A stretch of DNA of 64,000 nt from VRUE01 sp963764365 (GTDB lineage Bacteria > Actinomycetota > Thermoleophilia > Solirubrobacterales > 70-9): the NCBI GenBank assembly GCA_963764365.1, contig CAVXSI010000011.1:1-64000 (forward strand). Direction: 5' to 3'. The position numbers and the translations under genes are program-made. The notes beneath the pieces are model-generated. The model was not told the DNA's origin and searched no databases. It worked only from the letters and a program-made list of their open reading frames with translations. This document shows, piece by piece, positions 55,118-63,024 of the stretch (position 1 is the stretch's first letter; each line of letters starts with the position of its first letter).

Positions 55118-55160
55118 GACCTAGACATCGTTTAGGAACTAACCTAGACTTAGGTCGTTA
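55118..55160. promoter_or_regulatory. Putative operator upstream of the double winged-helix gene
   Basis: CCTAGACATCGTTTAGG and ACCTAGACTTAGGT (55142-55155) are two related palindromic sites sharing CCTAGAC, 31-70 bp before the GTG start of the regulator at 55191. They fit autoregulation. Confidence 0.5.
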
Positions 55161-55190
55161 AGTTGCGAAGCGATCGAAGGGGTTTCGTCG

Positions 55191-56438
55191 GTGGAGCAAA
55201 TCGGGACGGACGTAGAAGCGCGGTTCGAGTATCTCCGGCGCCTGTCCGTCGTGCTCGCTTTCGACCTGCGAATCAGGATCGTCAGCGAGCTCTACCTGCG
55301 GGAGATGAGCGCTAAGCAGTTCTACGAAGAGTTCGGCGGCGGCTCGATCTCACGCGTTGACAAGCACTTCAAGAAGCTGCTCGAAATGGGCTGGCTCAGG
55401 TGCGTGCGCACCGAGACCGGAGGCGCCCGTCGCGGCGCGCGCGAGCACTTCTACCGGGCGCCCGAGCCCGCCGTCCTCGATGAGGCGACGTGGGCTCTGG
55501 TTCCCTACTCGATGCGGATTGCGTTCAGCTGGCGAACCTTCGAAATCTTCGGAGAACGTGTCCGCGACGCACTGCGGGCGGGAACCCTCGACGCCCGCGC
55601 AGATAGTCACCTCAGCGGGACCACCATGCTCGTCGACGGAATCGGCCGGGAACGGGTCATGGCTGCCACGAACGATCTGTTCGAGTCCATCTGCGCCGAG
55701 CAGGAGGACGCCAGGCTCCGCATGTCACATAGCGGGGAGGAGCCGATCGTGACGACGGTGGCATTGGCCGCTTTCGAATCTCCGCCGTCGCCACGGGTCT
55801 CGGACGGCGAGCGAGTGGCGCCCCGCTTGGTGGAGGCTCAGGAGGTCTCTCCGATTCCGTTTTCGAAGCGGGCCTCGAAAGTGTTTGCCGACGAGATCAG
55901 TCTGAAGATCCTCGCCGAGGCAAACCGGCGCGAGATCAGCGCGCCGCAGTACCACGCCGAGTTCGGCGGTGACGCGGTGGCGGGGATCCGGCGCCGCTTC
56001 AAGACACTCGAGGGGGGCGGCTGGCTGAGGAAGGTCGGCGAAAAGTCGGGGGGCCGGCGGCGCGGGGCGCGCGAGTGCTTCTACCGTGCCACCGGGCCGG
56101 CGGTCTTCGATCGGGAAGACTGGACCGACGTGCCGGACTCGATCGGGCCGAGCTATCACCGGGGGGCCTTCGAGCTCGTCTCGGATCTGGTCAAGGAGGC
56201 GATGATGGCCGGAACCTTCGAGGCTCGCCAGGACAATCACCTGAGCTGGTCGGTTCTTCGCTTGGACCAACGGGGATGGCGGAATGTGGCTGCCGCGGTG
56301 AACGCCCTCTTCGCGCTGAACTTCAAAGAGTGGGAGGCGGCCGAAGCTCGCATCGCCGAGTCAGGCGAGGAGCCGATCGTGGCGACGGTCGCCCTGGCCG
56401 CCTTCGAGTCGCCGATGGCGGCGGCCAAAGAACCGTAG
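55191..56438 (+). CDS. Double winged-helix (ArsR-like) regulator
   Basis: A 415-residue protein from GTG 55191 with an internal duplication. Each half has a winged helix (first FDLRIRIVSELYLREMSAKQ and SRVDKHFKKLLEMGWLRCVR, second ADEISLKILAEANRREISAP and GIRRRFKTLEGGGWLRKVGE), a basic wing (RRGARE[HC]FYRA), and an all-helical segment ending GEEPIV[TA]TVALAAFESP. The repeat unit is about 205 residues. The same family is represented by the pseudogene at 39393, so it is multi-copy in this genome. Ligand and targets unknown. Confidence 0.8.
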   Translation: MEQIGTDVEARFEYLRRLSVVLAFDLRIRIVSELYLREMSAKQFYEEFGGGSISRVDKHFKKLLEMGWLRCVRTETGGARRGAREHFYRAPEPAVLDEATWALVPYSMRIAFSWRTFEIFGERVRDALRAGTLDARADSHLSGTTMLVDGIGRERVMAATNDLFESICAEQEDARLRMSHSGEEPIVTTVALAAFESPPSPRVSDGERVAPRLVEAQEVSPIPFSKRASKVFADEISLKILAEANRREISAPQYHAEFGGDAVAGIRRRFKTLEGGGWLRKVGEKSGGRRRGARECFYRATGPAVFDREDWTDVPDSIGPSYHRGAFELVSDLVKEAMMAGTFEARQDNHLSWSVLRLDQRGWRNVAAAVNALFALNFKEWEAAEARIAESGEEPIVATVALAAFESPMAAAKEP

Positions 56439-56460
56439 CGACGGCCGTATACTCGCCGCG

Positions 56461-57567
56461 ATGGCTGACGGCCACGCTTCGCAGCAGGACTCGCCCGGCG
56501 GCGAAGGTCCGTCCGGCAAGCCGCTGCCGCTCTCGGTGCGGCTGCTCGGCGCCGGGGTGCGGGGCGCGCGCTCGGTCGCCGAGGCGACCGGCGTCGACCG
56601 TGCGATCGAGACGGCCGCCGAGGAGGCGATGGTCGCGGCGGTCGAAAGCGAGGCGGTCGAGCGGGCCCTGGCCCGGGTGCTGGAGGGGCCGCTGGTCGAG
56701 GAGGCGGTGAACGGCGCCCTCGAGAGCGAGGCTGTGAAGCGGGCGCTGGTCGACGCGCTCGACAGCGAGATGGTCGACGAGGTCTGGCGGCGGGCGCTGG
56801 CAAGCGAGGAGGCGCAGCGGCTGGTCGAGCGGATCGCCGCCGCGCCCGAGCTGCGGGCCGCGATCAGCGCCCAGAGCGTCGGCTTCATCGAGGACATCGG
56901 CGAGACGATCGGCAAGACGACGCGGCGGCTCGACGGCGGCGTCGAGCGGGTCGCGCGCAAGCTGACCCTCCGCAAGCCCCGGGTCGAGCCGACCGAACGG
57001 GCGGGGGCGCTGACCCGCGGCCTCGCCTTCGGCCTCGACGCGCTGATCGTCAACCTCGCCTTCTCCGGCTTCGCCGCGATCGTCGCCCTGATCGCCTCCT
57101 TCTTCACCGGCAACAGCAACGGCCTCTCCGACTTCGCCCTCGCCCTGGGCACGGTCGCCTGGCTGGCGCTCGGCGGCTTCTACCTGGTCGCCTTCTGGTC
57201 GCTGGCCGGGCAGACGCCGGGGATGCGCTTCTTCGGGATCAGGCTCGGGGTCGAAGGGCGCGGTCTGCGGCTGCGGGCGTCGCTGAGGCGCCTCGTCGGG
57301 ATGGCCGCGGCCACGGTGACGCTCGGCATCGGCTTCCTCGGCGTGCTGCTCGACGAACGCCGCCGCGGCTGGCAGGACCGGATGGCCGGGGTCGACGTCC
57401 TCTATGAAGGGCGGCGGCAGGCGGCCGCGCCGTGGTCGCGCTTCGAGGTGGACGAGGCGCTCGGTGCCGCCGCGCCGCTGGACGCCGCCGTGCCGCTCGA
57501 GGGGATGGGGCCCGGAACGACGAAGGCCCCGGGATCCCGGGGCCTTCGACCACAGCAGGCGCCGTAA
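56461..57567 (+). CDS. RDD-family membrane protein
   Basis: A 368-residue protein. A long soluble N-terminal region (about 1-175) made of Ala/Glu/Val-rich repeats (AVERALARVLEGPLVEEAVN, AVKRALVDALDSEMVDEVWR) precedes an RDD domain with about three helices (ALIVNLAFSGFAAIVALIAS, LGTVAWLALGGFYLVAFWSL, LVGMAAATVTLGIGFLGVLL). The motif QTPGMRFFGIRL and the final RRGWQDRMAGVDVLY are diagnostic of RDD proteins. It starts 22 bp after the regulator stop, so the two may be one operon. The last codons overlap a palindromic terminator. Confidence 0.85.
   Translation: MADGHASQQDSPGGEGPSGKPLPLSVRLLGAGVRGARSVAEATGVDRAIETAAEEAMVAAVESEAVERALARVLEGPLVEEAVNGALESEAVKRALVDALDSEMVDEVWRRALASEEAQRLVERIAAAPELRAAISAQSVGFIEDIGETIGKTTRRLDGGVERVARKLTLRKPRVEPTERAGALTRGLAFGLDALIVNLAFSGFAAIVALIASFFTGNSNGLSDFALALGTVAWLALGGFYLVAFWSLAGQTPGMRFFGIRLGVEGRGLRLRASLRRLVGMAAATVTLGIGFLGVLLDERRRGWQDRMAGVDVLYEGRRQAAAPWSRFEVDEALGAAAPLDAAVPLEGMGPGTTKAPGSRGLRPQQAP
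57521..57548 (+). terminator. Perfect 28-bp palindrome in the RDD gene end
   Basis: CGAAGGCCCCGGGA followed by TCCCGGGGCCTTCG is a perfect palindrome inside the final 16 codons of the RDD gene. The stem is strong and symmetrical, so it can act on both strands at this convergent end. No U-run follows. Confidence 0.6.
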
Positions 57568-57573
57568 GCGGCC

Positions 57574-57686
57574 GACGTGCCGGGAGTTAGCCCCCCTGTC
57601 GGCCGACGTGCCGGGAGTTAACCCCCCTGTCGGCCGACGTGCCGGGAGTTAGACCACCTATGTGGGCGTTAAATCGACGGCACGTC
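57574..57686. repeat. Palindromic element with 31-bp tandem repeats, copy 3
   Basis: Three starts of GACGTGCCGGGAGTTA at 57574, 57605 and 57636 (31-bp spacing; the spacer includes CCCCCCTGTCGGCC). The last unit runs into the full palindrome and closes with CGACGGCACGTC at 57686. The same family occurs singly at 16990 and 24261. It lies between the convergent RDD and DUF7144 genes. Confidence 0.75.
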
Positions 57687-57721
57687 TCGCAGAACGCCTG
57701 ATCGGATTCGGTCTTACGGGT

Positions 57722-58108
57722 TTAGGGGACCGGGTTCCCTTCCGGGCCCTCGGCGAGCTTGTAGACGACGATGATCGAGAGCGCGAAGATCGCCAGCGAC
57801 CAGAACGGATAGGCGGGAATCGAGAGCAGCGCGGCGATCGCGTTGAGCGAGCCGACGAGGATCCCGAACCAGCGGCCGAACTCGCCTCCCGAGAACAGCG
57901 AGAAGGCGGCGATCATCTCGAGCACGCCGATGATCAGGCTGACCCAGCCCCAGGTGTGCAGGCTGCTGACGATGAACGTCGCGTTTGCGGTGAAGAACTT
58001 CGAGTCGCCGATCGCGGCGATGCCGTAGACGATGTTGAGGACGCCGGCGATCAGGAGCAGCACACCGGCGAATACCCACCAGCCGCTGATCAGAGTGTCT
58101 TCGTTCAT
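57722..58108 (-). CDS. DUF7144-like small membrane protein
   Basis: A 128-residue four-helix membrane protein from ATG 58108 (NEDTLISGWWVFAGVLLLIA at the start). Helices: about 8-28, 45-70, 76-95 and 98-118. The pattern GWWVFAGVLLLIAGVLNIVYGIAAI and WGWVSLIIGVLEMIAAFSLF is typical of a short actinobacterial family that forms a tightly packed four-helix unit, function unknown. AAAGGG lies 8-9 bases before the ATG. A longer upstream frame is rejected because it opposes the protease gene start. Confidence 0.8.
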   Translation of the reverse strand: MNEDTLISGWWVFAGVLLLIAGVLNIVYGIAAIGDSKFFTANATFIVSSLHTWGWVSLIIGVLEMIAAFSLFSGGEFGRWFGILVGSLNAIAALLSIPAYPFWSLAIFALSIIVVYKLAEGPEGNPVP

Positions 58109-58252
58109 GCGTAACCCTTTCGAGGAGGAGACATTGCAGGGGCAAAGCCCGAGAGCAGCTTCGCGCCTCGATATGTGTTTCCTGCAACGTATGTCTCCGC
58201 AAGCTTGTACGGAGCGGCGTGCCGGCATGGCCGGTCTGCCACCATCGCCGCG

Positions 58253-59122
58253 GTGAAATCGACCTTGCGCATCTCGTGGGCGGCGGCGCTGCTTCCGGCG
58301 GCGCTCGCGCTGTTCCCGGCGGGCGCGGGCGCGGCCGTGCCGGTCGTCCACGAAGTGGACGTATCGGCGGCGGCGAGCGCTGTGGCCGGGCCGCTGAGGC
58401 TGCCGCCGCGGGCGCCGCTGCGCCGCTTCCGCCGCGGGCCTGGAGCGCACGCGAGCAGCACGCCGGTGGCCGGCGTCTCCGAAGTCGGCACCCGCACCAA
58501 CGGCAAGATTCTCGGCGTCGACCCGCGCGACGGCCCCTACTCATGCTCGGGCACCGCGATCGACACACCGAGCCGCTCGATCGTCCTCACCGCCGGCCAC
58601 TGCGTGATCGAACGCGGCAGCGAAAGCCGGCGGATCGCCTTCGTCCCCGCCTATGAACACCGCAAGCGACCGTTCGGCACCTACGAAGTCGAGGGCGTCT
58701 ACGTGATGCCGGAGTGGCGCCACGGCGAAAACCCCGACTACGACGTCGCCGCACTGCGGGTCAAGCCGAGCCGCTTCGGCCTGCTCACGGACGTGGTCGG
58801 CGGGCGCGGCGTCGACAGCGGCAAATCGCGCACGGCCGCCTTCCAGATCTTCGGCTACCCGGCGGCGCGGGCGGCGGGCGAAGAACTGCGCAGCTGCCGC
58901 GCCCACGGCCTCGGCAGCGACCCGCTGACCTACCGCTTCCGGGGCCCGCCGACGATGCCCGCCTCCTGCAACCTCGCGGCCGGCGCCAGCGGCGGCGCCT
59001 GGCTGTTCGGCGGCCAGTACGTCAGCGGCGTCACCAGCTACGGCTACGCCGGCGGGCCGACGCAACTCTTCTCGCCCTACTTCGGCCCCCAGATCGGCGC
59101 CTTCGTGCGGGCCCTGCCCTGA
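58253..59122 (+). CDS. Secreted trypsin-like serine protease
   Basis: A 289-residue exported S1-type peptidase from GTG 58253 with a signal peptide (KSTLRISWAAALLPAALALF through AGAGAA). The catalytic triad is visible: His in IVLTAGHCVIE, Asp in NPDYDVAALRV and Ser in AAGASGGAWLF. A pro-region of about 65 residues precedes the protease core (GKILGVDPRDGPYSCSGTAI). Cysteines in SCRAHG and ASCNLAAG could form a disulfide. Substrate unknown. Confidence 0.88.
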   Translation: MKSTLRISWAAALLPAALALFPAGAGAAVPVVHEVDVSAAASAVAGPLRLPPRAPLRRFRRGPGAHASSTPVAGVSEVGTRTNGKILGVDPRDGPYSCSGTAIDTPSRSIVLTAGHCVIERGSESRRIAFVPAYEHRKRPFGTYEVEGVYVMPEWRHGENPDYDVAALRVKPSRFGLLTDVVGGRGVDSGKSRTAAFQIFGYPAARAAGEELRSCRAHGLGSDPLTYRFRGPPTMPASCNLAAGASGGAWLFGGQYVSGVTSYGYAGGPTQLFSPYFGPQIGAFVRALP

Positions 59123-59222
59123 GCGCGGCGCGAATAGACTCGCCGAGGACGAGTGAAGCCGCCAAGGTTTGTCGCCTTTGTCGCGCCATGCGACACAACG
59201 GCGCCATCGAGATGGAGGAGAG

Positions 59223-60098
59223 ATGAACACCGACGTCGTCAGGACACCGGAGGAGCGCCTGCAGGGGTTGCCGGACTTTCCGTTCGAGTCGCGTTACCGA
59301 GAGATCGACGGCCTGCGGCTCGCCTACCTCGACGAGGGTGAGGGGCGGCCGGTCGTCTTCTTCCACGGCGAGCCGACCTGGTCGTTCCTCTGGCGCAAGG
59401 TGCTGCCGCCGGTGCGCGACGCCGGCTACCGCTGCATCGCCCCCGACTACGCCGGCTTCGGCCGCTCCGACAAGCCGACCGAGATCGGCTGGTACACCTA
59501 CGATCGCCACGTCGAGCTGATCTCGGCGCTGCTGGAGGAGCTCGACCTGCGCGACGCGACCGCGGTCGTCCACGACTGGGGCGGGCCGATTGGCCTGCGG
59601 CTGGCGGTCGAGCACCCGGATCGCTTCTCACGGATCGTGGTGATGGAGACCGCGCCGTTCACCGGCCGCCAGCGGATGAGCGAGACCTGGCTCAAATTCC
59701 GCGACTTCGTCCGCGACAGCGAGGACCTGCCGGTCGGGATGCTGGTGCGGGGCGGCTGCAAGAACGACCCGGGCGACGAGGTGATCGCCGCCTACGAGGC
59801 GCCCTACCCGGATGCTCCATCGAAGGCCGGCGCCCGGGCCTTCCCGCTGATCCTGCCGACCGAGCCCGACGCGCCGGGCGCGGCCGAGGGCAGACGGGTC
59901 GCCGACGCGCTGCGCACCGACGAGCGGCCGAAGCTGCTGCTCTGGGCGGACTCCGATCCGGTGCTTCCGTTCTCGGTCGCCGAGCGGGTCTCCGAGCAGC
60001 TCAACTTCCCGGCGCCGCGGGCGATCGCCGACGCCGGCCACTTCCTGCAGGAGGACGCCGGCGAGGAGATCGGGCGGATCGTCGCCGACTGGCTCTGA
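59223..60098 (+). CDS. Haloalkane dehalogenase
   Basis: A 291-residue alpha/beta-hydrolase of the haloalkane dehalogenase family (hydrolysis of carbon-halogen bonds to alcohol and halide). The nucleophile is Asp in VVHDWGGPIGLRLA, the family segment is FFHGEPTWSFLWRK with the halide-binding Trp after the nucleophile, and the catalytic His is in AGHFLQEDAGEE. LLLWADSDPVLPFS supplies the acid region. It starts at ATG 59223. A dehalogenase role is family-based; related epoxide hydrolases are the alternative. Confidence 0.85.
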   Translation: MNTDVVRTPEERLQGLPDFPFESRYREIDGLRLAYLDEGEGRPVVFFHGEPTWSFLWRKVLPPVRDAGYRCIAPDYAGFGRSDKPTEIGWYTYDRHVELISALLEELDLRDATAVVHDWGGPIGLRLAVEHPDRFSRIVVMETAPFTGRQRMSETWLKFRDFVRDSEDLPVGMLVRGGCKNDPGDEVIAAYEAPYPDAPSKAGARAFPLILPTEPDAPGAAEGRRVADALRTDERPKLLLWADSDPVLPFSVAERVSEQLNFPAPRAIADAGHFLQEDAGEEIGRIVADWL

Positions 60099-60124
60099 GG
60101 AGCCGCCTCGGCGCCTGACCCGAT

Positions 60125-60194
60125 TTCCGCACCCGCGGATGACGCGCCGGGCGCGCCGCCCAACTTGGCCAGTCGCGCCCCCGCGGGCACGGAA
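60125..60194. repeat. Inverted repeat related to the 18581 family
   Basis: TTCCGCACCCGCGG (60125-60138) and CCGCGGGCACGGAA (60181-60194) are near-perfect inverted arms. Inside are GATGACGCGCC and CTTGGCCAGTCGCGCC, both shared with 18600-18720. It lies between the convergent dehalogenase and phosphoesterase genes. Confidence 0.6.
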
Positions 60195-60199
60195 TCCCG

Positions 60200-61333
60200 T
60201 CAGTCGCCCAGACGGCTTCTTGCTCGCTTGAGCTCGTCATGGGTGTGCTCTGTGAGCAGCGGCACGCGACGGGGTGGCGCATCGTCTTCTATCCAGGTGA
60301 TCGTTCCGGGCCAGTAGGGGCCCGGCGGGCGTCCCGGGTGGTGAAATGCGTCGGCGAATACCCAGCTGCCCGTGTTGTGAAGCCGGCCGCCGTTGGCAAG
60401 CGTCCACGGGCCGTCCCCCGTTTCGGGGCCGGCGCGGTGGGTGTGGCCGGTGATCACGTGGGCGGCGTCTACCTCGAGTCGGGTGGCCATCTCGGTCGCC
60501 GCCTCGACGCCGCTGCGCGAGATCGCGGTGGCGGAGAGGTCGGTGCTGAAGTCGGCGCGGAGGAGGCGGTTGACTCCCTGGATTCCGGCTGAGATGCCGG
60601 CGCCGACGATCGCACGCCGGACGGCACGGCGAGGTCGGGATCCACTGACGTTGCGCTGAGACAACGTCTTCCAGGCGCGCTCCGAGGGACGAGTCACGCG
60701 GACGGTCGTCGATGCGGTTGGATGCGGCTTCGTGAAGCCGGCCTGGGTGAGCGCGAAGGAGAGGCCGTAGACGGGGCGCAGCACCCGCTCGTAGTCGTCC
60801 GGGCGGGGCCGCGCCGGGAGCGGGCCGAAGGCGCGCATCGTCGCCGCCGCGGCGACGCACTCGATCCGCGGCAGGCTCATGTGGCAGTCCATGTAGTGGC
60901 CGTGGGTTGCGTAGACGTCGTCGCGCAGCCAGATTCCGGGGTAGGCGAGCTCGAGGTCGGTCGAGCCGAGCCAGGCGTCGATCCGGGTCGCCGCCTCGCC
61001 GGCCGGAACGGCGCGCTGCTCGAGCCCGAGCGGCTTGCCGGCGAGGGCGAGCCGCTCGAGCAGCGGCTCGACCAGGCGGTGGTCGTGGTTGCCGGGGACG
61101 AGGACGATCGGTCGGCCGGCCATCGCCTCGCCCACGTCTTCGAAGAACGGGCGGGCGGCGTCGAGCACCTCGGGCAGCGGCAGTTCGCGCAGCTCGAGCA
61201 CGTCGCCGAGCAGGACCAGGCGGTCGGCGTCCGCGATCTCCTCCAGCAGGGTGCGGCGGACGGCGGCATCGCGCAGCAGATCCTCGCCGTAGCCGCTGCC
61301 GAGGTGCAGGTCGGAGACGATCGCCGTGCGCAT
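60200..61333 (-). CDS. Metallophosphoesterase
   Basis: A 377-residue calcineurin-like phosphoesterase. All five metal-site blocks are seen: SDLHLG, LLGDVLELRE, LVPGNHDHRL, ATHGHYMD and TGHTHR. Between blocks lies a long insertion (about 150-280) with hydrophobic and basic segments (RRAIVGAGISAGIQGVNRLL). It resembles UDP-2,3-diacylglucosamine hydrolase-like members but is larger; the natural substrate is unknown. It is divergent from the hydrolase gene at 61369. Confidence 0.87.
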   Translation of the reverse strand: MRTAIVSDLHLGSGYGEDLLRDAAVRRTLLEEIADADRLVLLGDVLELRELPLPEVLDAARPFFEDVGEAMAGRPIVLVPGNHDHRLVEPLLERLALAGKPLGLEQRAVPAGEAATRIDAWLGSTDLELAYPGIWLRDDVYATHGHYMDCHMSLPRIECVAAAATMRAFGPLPARPRPDDYERVLRPVYGLSFALTQAGFTKPHPTASTTVRVTRPSERAWKTLSQRNVSGSRPRRAVRRAIVGAGISAGIQGVNRLLRADFSTDLSATAISRSGVEAATEMATRLEVDAAHVITGHTHRAGPETGDGPWTLANGGRLHNTGSWVFADAFHHPGRPPGPYWPGTITWIEDDAPPRRVPLLTEHTHDELKRARSRLGD

Positions 61334-61368
61334 CGGGGAAACTTAACCTGCGGGAGTAAGCTGGCTCG

Positions 61369-62283
61369 ATGGCAGGGTTCAGTGAGGAGCGGGTTGCGCC
61401 TTCGAACGGGATCGAGCTCGCCTACCAGGAGATCGGCGATCCAGCCGGCGAGCCGCTGCTGCTGATCATGGGGCTGGCGACGCAGATGATCGCCTGGGAC
61501 GAGGGGCTCTGCGCGAGGCTGGCCGAGCGGGGCTTCCGCGTCGTCCGCTTCGACAACCGCGACATCGGCCGCTCGACCAAGATCGATTCGGCCGGCGTGC
61601 CGGGGCGAACCGACATGCTGCTGGGCCGGCGCCGTACCGCGCCCTACCTGCTGCGCGACATGGCCGCGGACACGACCGGGCTGATGGACCACCTGGGGAT
61701 CGAGTCGGCCCACCTGGTCGGCGCTTCGATGGGCGGGATGATCGCCCAGACGGTGGCGATCGGGAGCCCCGAGCGGGCGCGCTCGCTTGTCTCGATGATG
61801 TCGACGACCGGCAACCGCTGGGTCGGGGTGCCGGCCTGGAAGGCGTTCGGGACGCTCTTCGCGCGGCCGGCCGCCGGCCGCGAGGCGGCGATCGAGCACA
61901 CCGCCAAGGTCTTCCGCACGATCGGCTCGCCCGGCTACCCGATCGACGAGGAGCGGACCCGCGCCCTCGCCGCCGCCTCCTACGACCGCTCCCACAGCCG
62001 CGCCGGCATCGCCCGCCAGCTGCACGCGATCACCGCCTCCGGGGACCGCACCCAGGCGCTGCGCAAGCTGCGCCTGCCTGCCACCGTGATCCACGGCGCC
62101 GACGATCCCCTGATCCGCCCTGTCGCGGGCCGCGCCACCGCCCGAGCGATCCCCGGCTCCCACCTCCGCCTGATCGAAGGCATGGGCCACGACCTGCCTC
62201 AGGAGCTGTGGCCGACCTTCGTCGAGGAGATCGCCACCGCCGCGGCCCGGGCAGGGCGCGCGGGGGCGGCCCAGGCGGCCTGA
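61369..62283 (+). CDS. Alpha/beta hydrolase
   Basis: A 304-residue alpha/beta-hydrolase with ELAYQEIGDPAGEPLLLIMG at the start, nucleophile elbow VGASMGGMIAQTVAIGSP (Ser), acid in IHGADDPLIRP and His in EGMGHDLPQELW. RFDNRDIGRST is a familiar loop in the Pip/YwfG-like group, which includes proline iminopeptidase-like and aclacinomycin methylesterase-like enzymes. No signal peptide. Function within that group is not resolved. Confidence 0.87.
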   Translation: MAGFSEERVAPSNGIELAYQEIGDPAGEPLLLIMGLATQMIAWDEGLCARLAERGFRVVRFDNRDIGRSTKIDSAGVPGRTDMLLGRRRTAPYLLRDMAADTTGLMDHLGIESAHLVGASMGGMIAQTVAIGSPERARSLVSMMSTTGNRWVGVPAWKAFGTLFARPAAGREAAIEHTAKVFRTIGSPGYPIDEERTRALAAASYDRSHSRAGIARQLHAITASGDRTQALRKLRLPATVIHGADDPLIRPVAGRATARAIPGSHLRLIEGMGHDLPQELWPTFVEEIATAAARAGRAGAAQAA

Positions 62284-62288
62284 TCGGC

Positions 62289-62708
62289 TCACCGCTTAGG
62301 CCCGACGAACCCGTCGAGCCGAGCCACGTCAGCCTTGCGGGAAACGTAGATCGACTTGGGCGCAAGTGTCCAGTGAAGGCCAAGCCGGTTGCAGGCATCG
62401 CAGAAAATTTCCTTGATGTCGTCGGAGAAGTTGGTGAACACGTAGCGCGGACATTCCCAGCCGAAGCTGCCCGTATTCATGAACCGGCACCCGTCCGAGT
62501 GCAGAAGGCCACGAAGAAGCAGGCCGGGCACAAGGGCGACCAGATCTTCCTGCCAATCGACGAGCTCGATCTTGCGTTCATGCTTTTTGCCGGGTCCGTG
62601 CTGTGGAAACAGGCACGGCCACGACTTCGAATAGGCGTGAACCTCGACATAGTTGAGGCCCTCGTCAGCGAGGCGGAGCGCCTCTGCGACCGTCTCTCGG
62701 CTATGCAC
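62289..62708 (-). CDS. LAGLIDADG-like regulator with internal deletion
   Basis: A 139-residue protein from GTG 62708. The first 18 residues (HSRETVAEALRLADEGLN) look like the start of the helix-turn-helix of a common actinobacterial family. The sequence then jumps directly to YSKSWPCLFPQHGPGKKHER, LLLRGLLHSDGCRF, FTNFSDDIKEIFCDACNRLG and ends ADVARLDGFVGPKR, the C-terminal LAGLIDADG-like half. About 110 residues of the middle are absent compared with family members as I remember them. It may be a pseudogene or a compact homing-endonuclease-like protein. Confidence 0.6.
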   Translation of the reverse strand: MHSRETVAEALRLADEGLNYVEVHAYSKSWPCLFPQHGPGKKHERKIELVDWQEDLVALVPGLLLRGLLHSDGCRFMNTGSFGWECPRYVFTNFSDDIKEIFCDACNRLGLHWTLAPKSIYVSRKADVARLDGFVGPKR

Positions 62709-62729
62709 CGGGAGGAGCCTCGACAGTGA

Positions 62730-62813
62730 TGCGGCTAGAGGGATTCGAACCCCCACGCTCTCTCGAGCAATAGGTCCTGGGCCTATCGCGTCTGCCAGTT
62801 CCGCCATAGCCGC
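62730..62813 (-). tRNA. tRNA-Leu (CAG) with C33
   Basis: Class II tRNA: acceptor GCGGCTA/TAGCCGC, D arm TGGCGGAACTGGCAGACGC, anticodon arm ATAGG-CCCAGGA-CCTAT giving CAG, T loop TTCGAAT and discriminator A. The base before the anticodon is C instead of the nearly universal U33. Confidence 0.9.
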
Positions 62814-62951
62814 GCGAGACAACCAATCTACCGCTTTGCCGTTGGCGGGGCGAACCCGATGAGGCGAACATATGTTCGTAATCTAGCCTTGTTCCCGGAC
62901 GGAAAACCCGGCCGACGCCGCCGGTCCATCTCGCTAGAATGCCGCTCCCAA

Positions 62952-63024
62952 GCCGCTATCGTCTAGGGGACTAGGACGCCGGATTCTCAGTCCGGAAACC
63001 GGGGTTCGAATCCCCGTAGCGGTA
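62952..63024 (+). tRNA. tRNA-Glu (CTC)
   Basis: Acceptor GCCGCTA/TAGCGGT (first pair is G-U), anticodon arm CCGGA-TTCTCAG-TCCGG giving CTC, T arm GGGG-TTCGAAT-CCCC and discriminator A. The 3' half lies inside the integrase reading frame. Confidence 0.94.

Noticed and set aside
57574..57686. Possible CRISPR array because of 31-bp periodic repeats
   Set aside because: There are only three units, they are contiguous without unique spacers, and they belong to a palindromic intergenic family found singly elsewhere. No cas genes are present.
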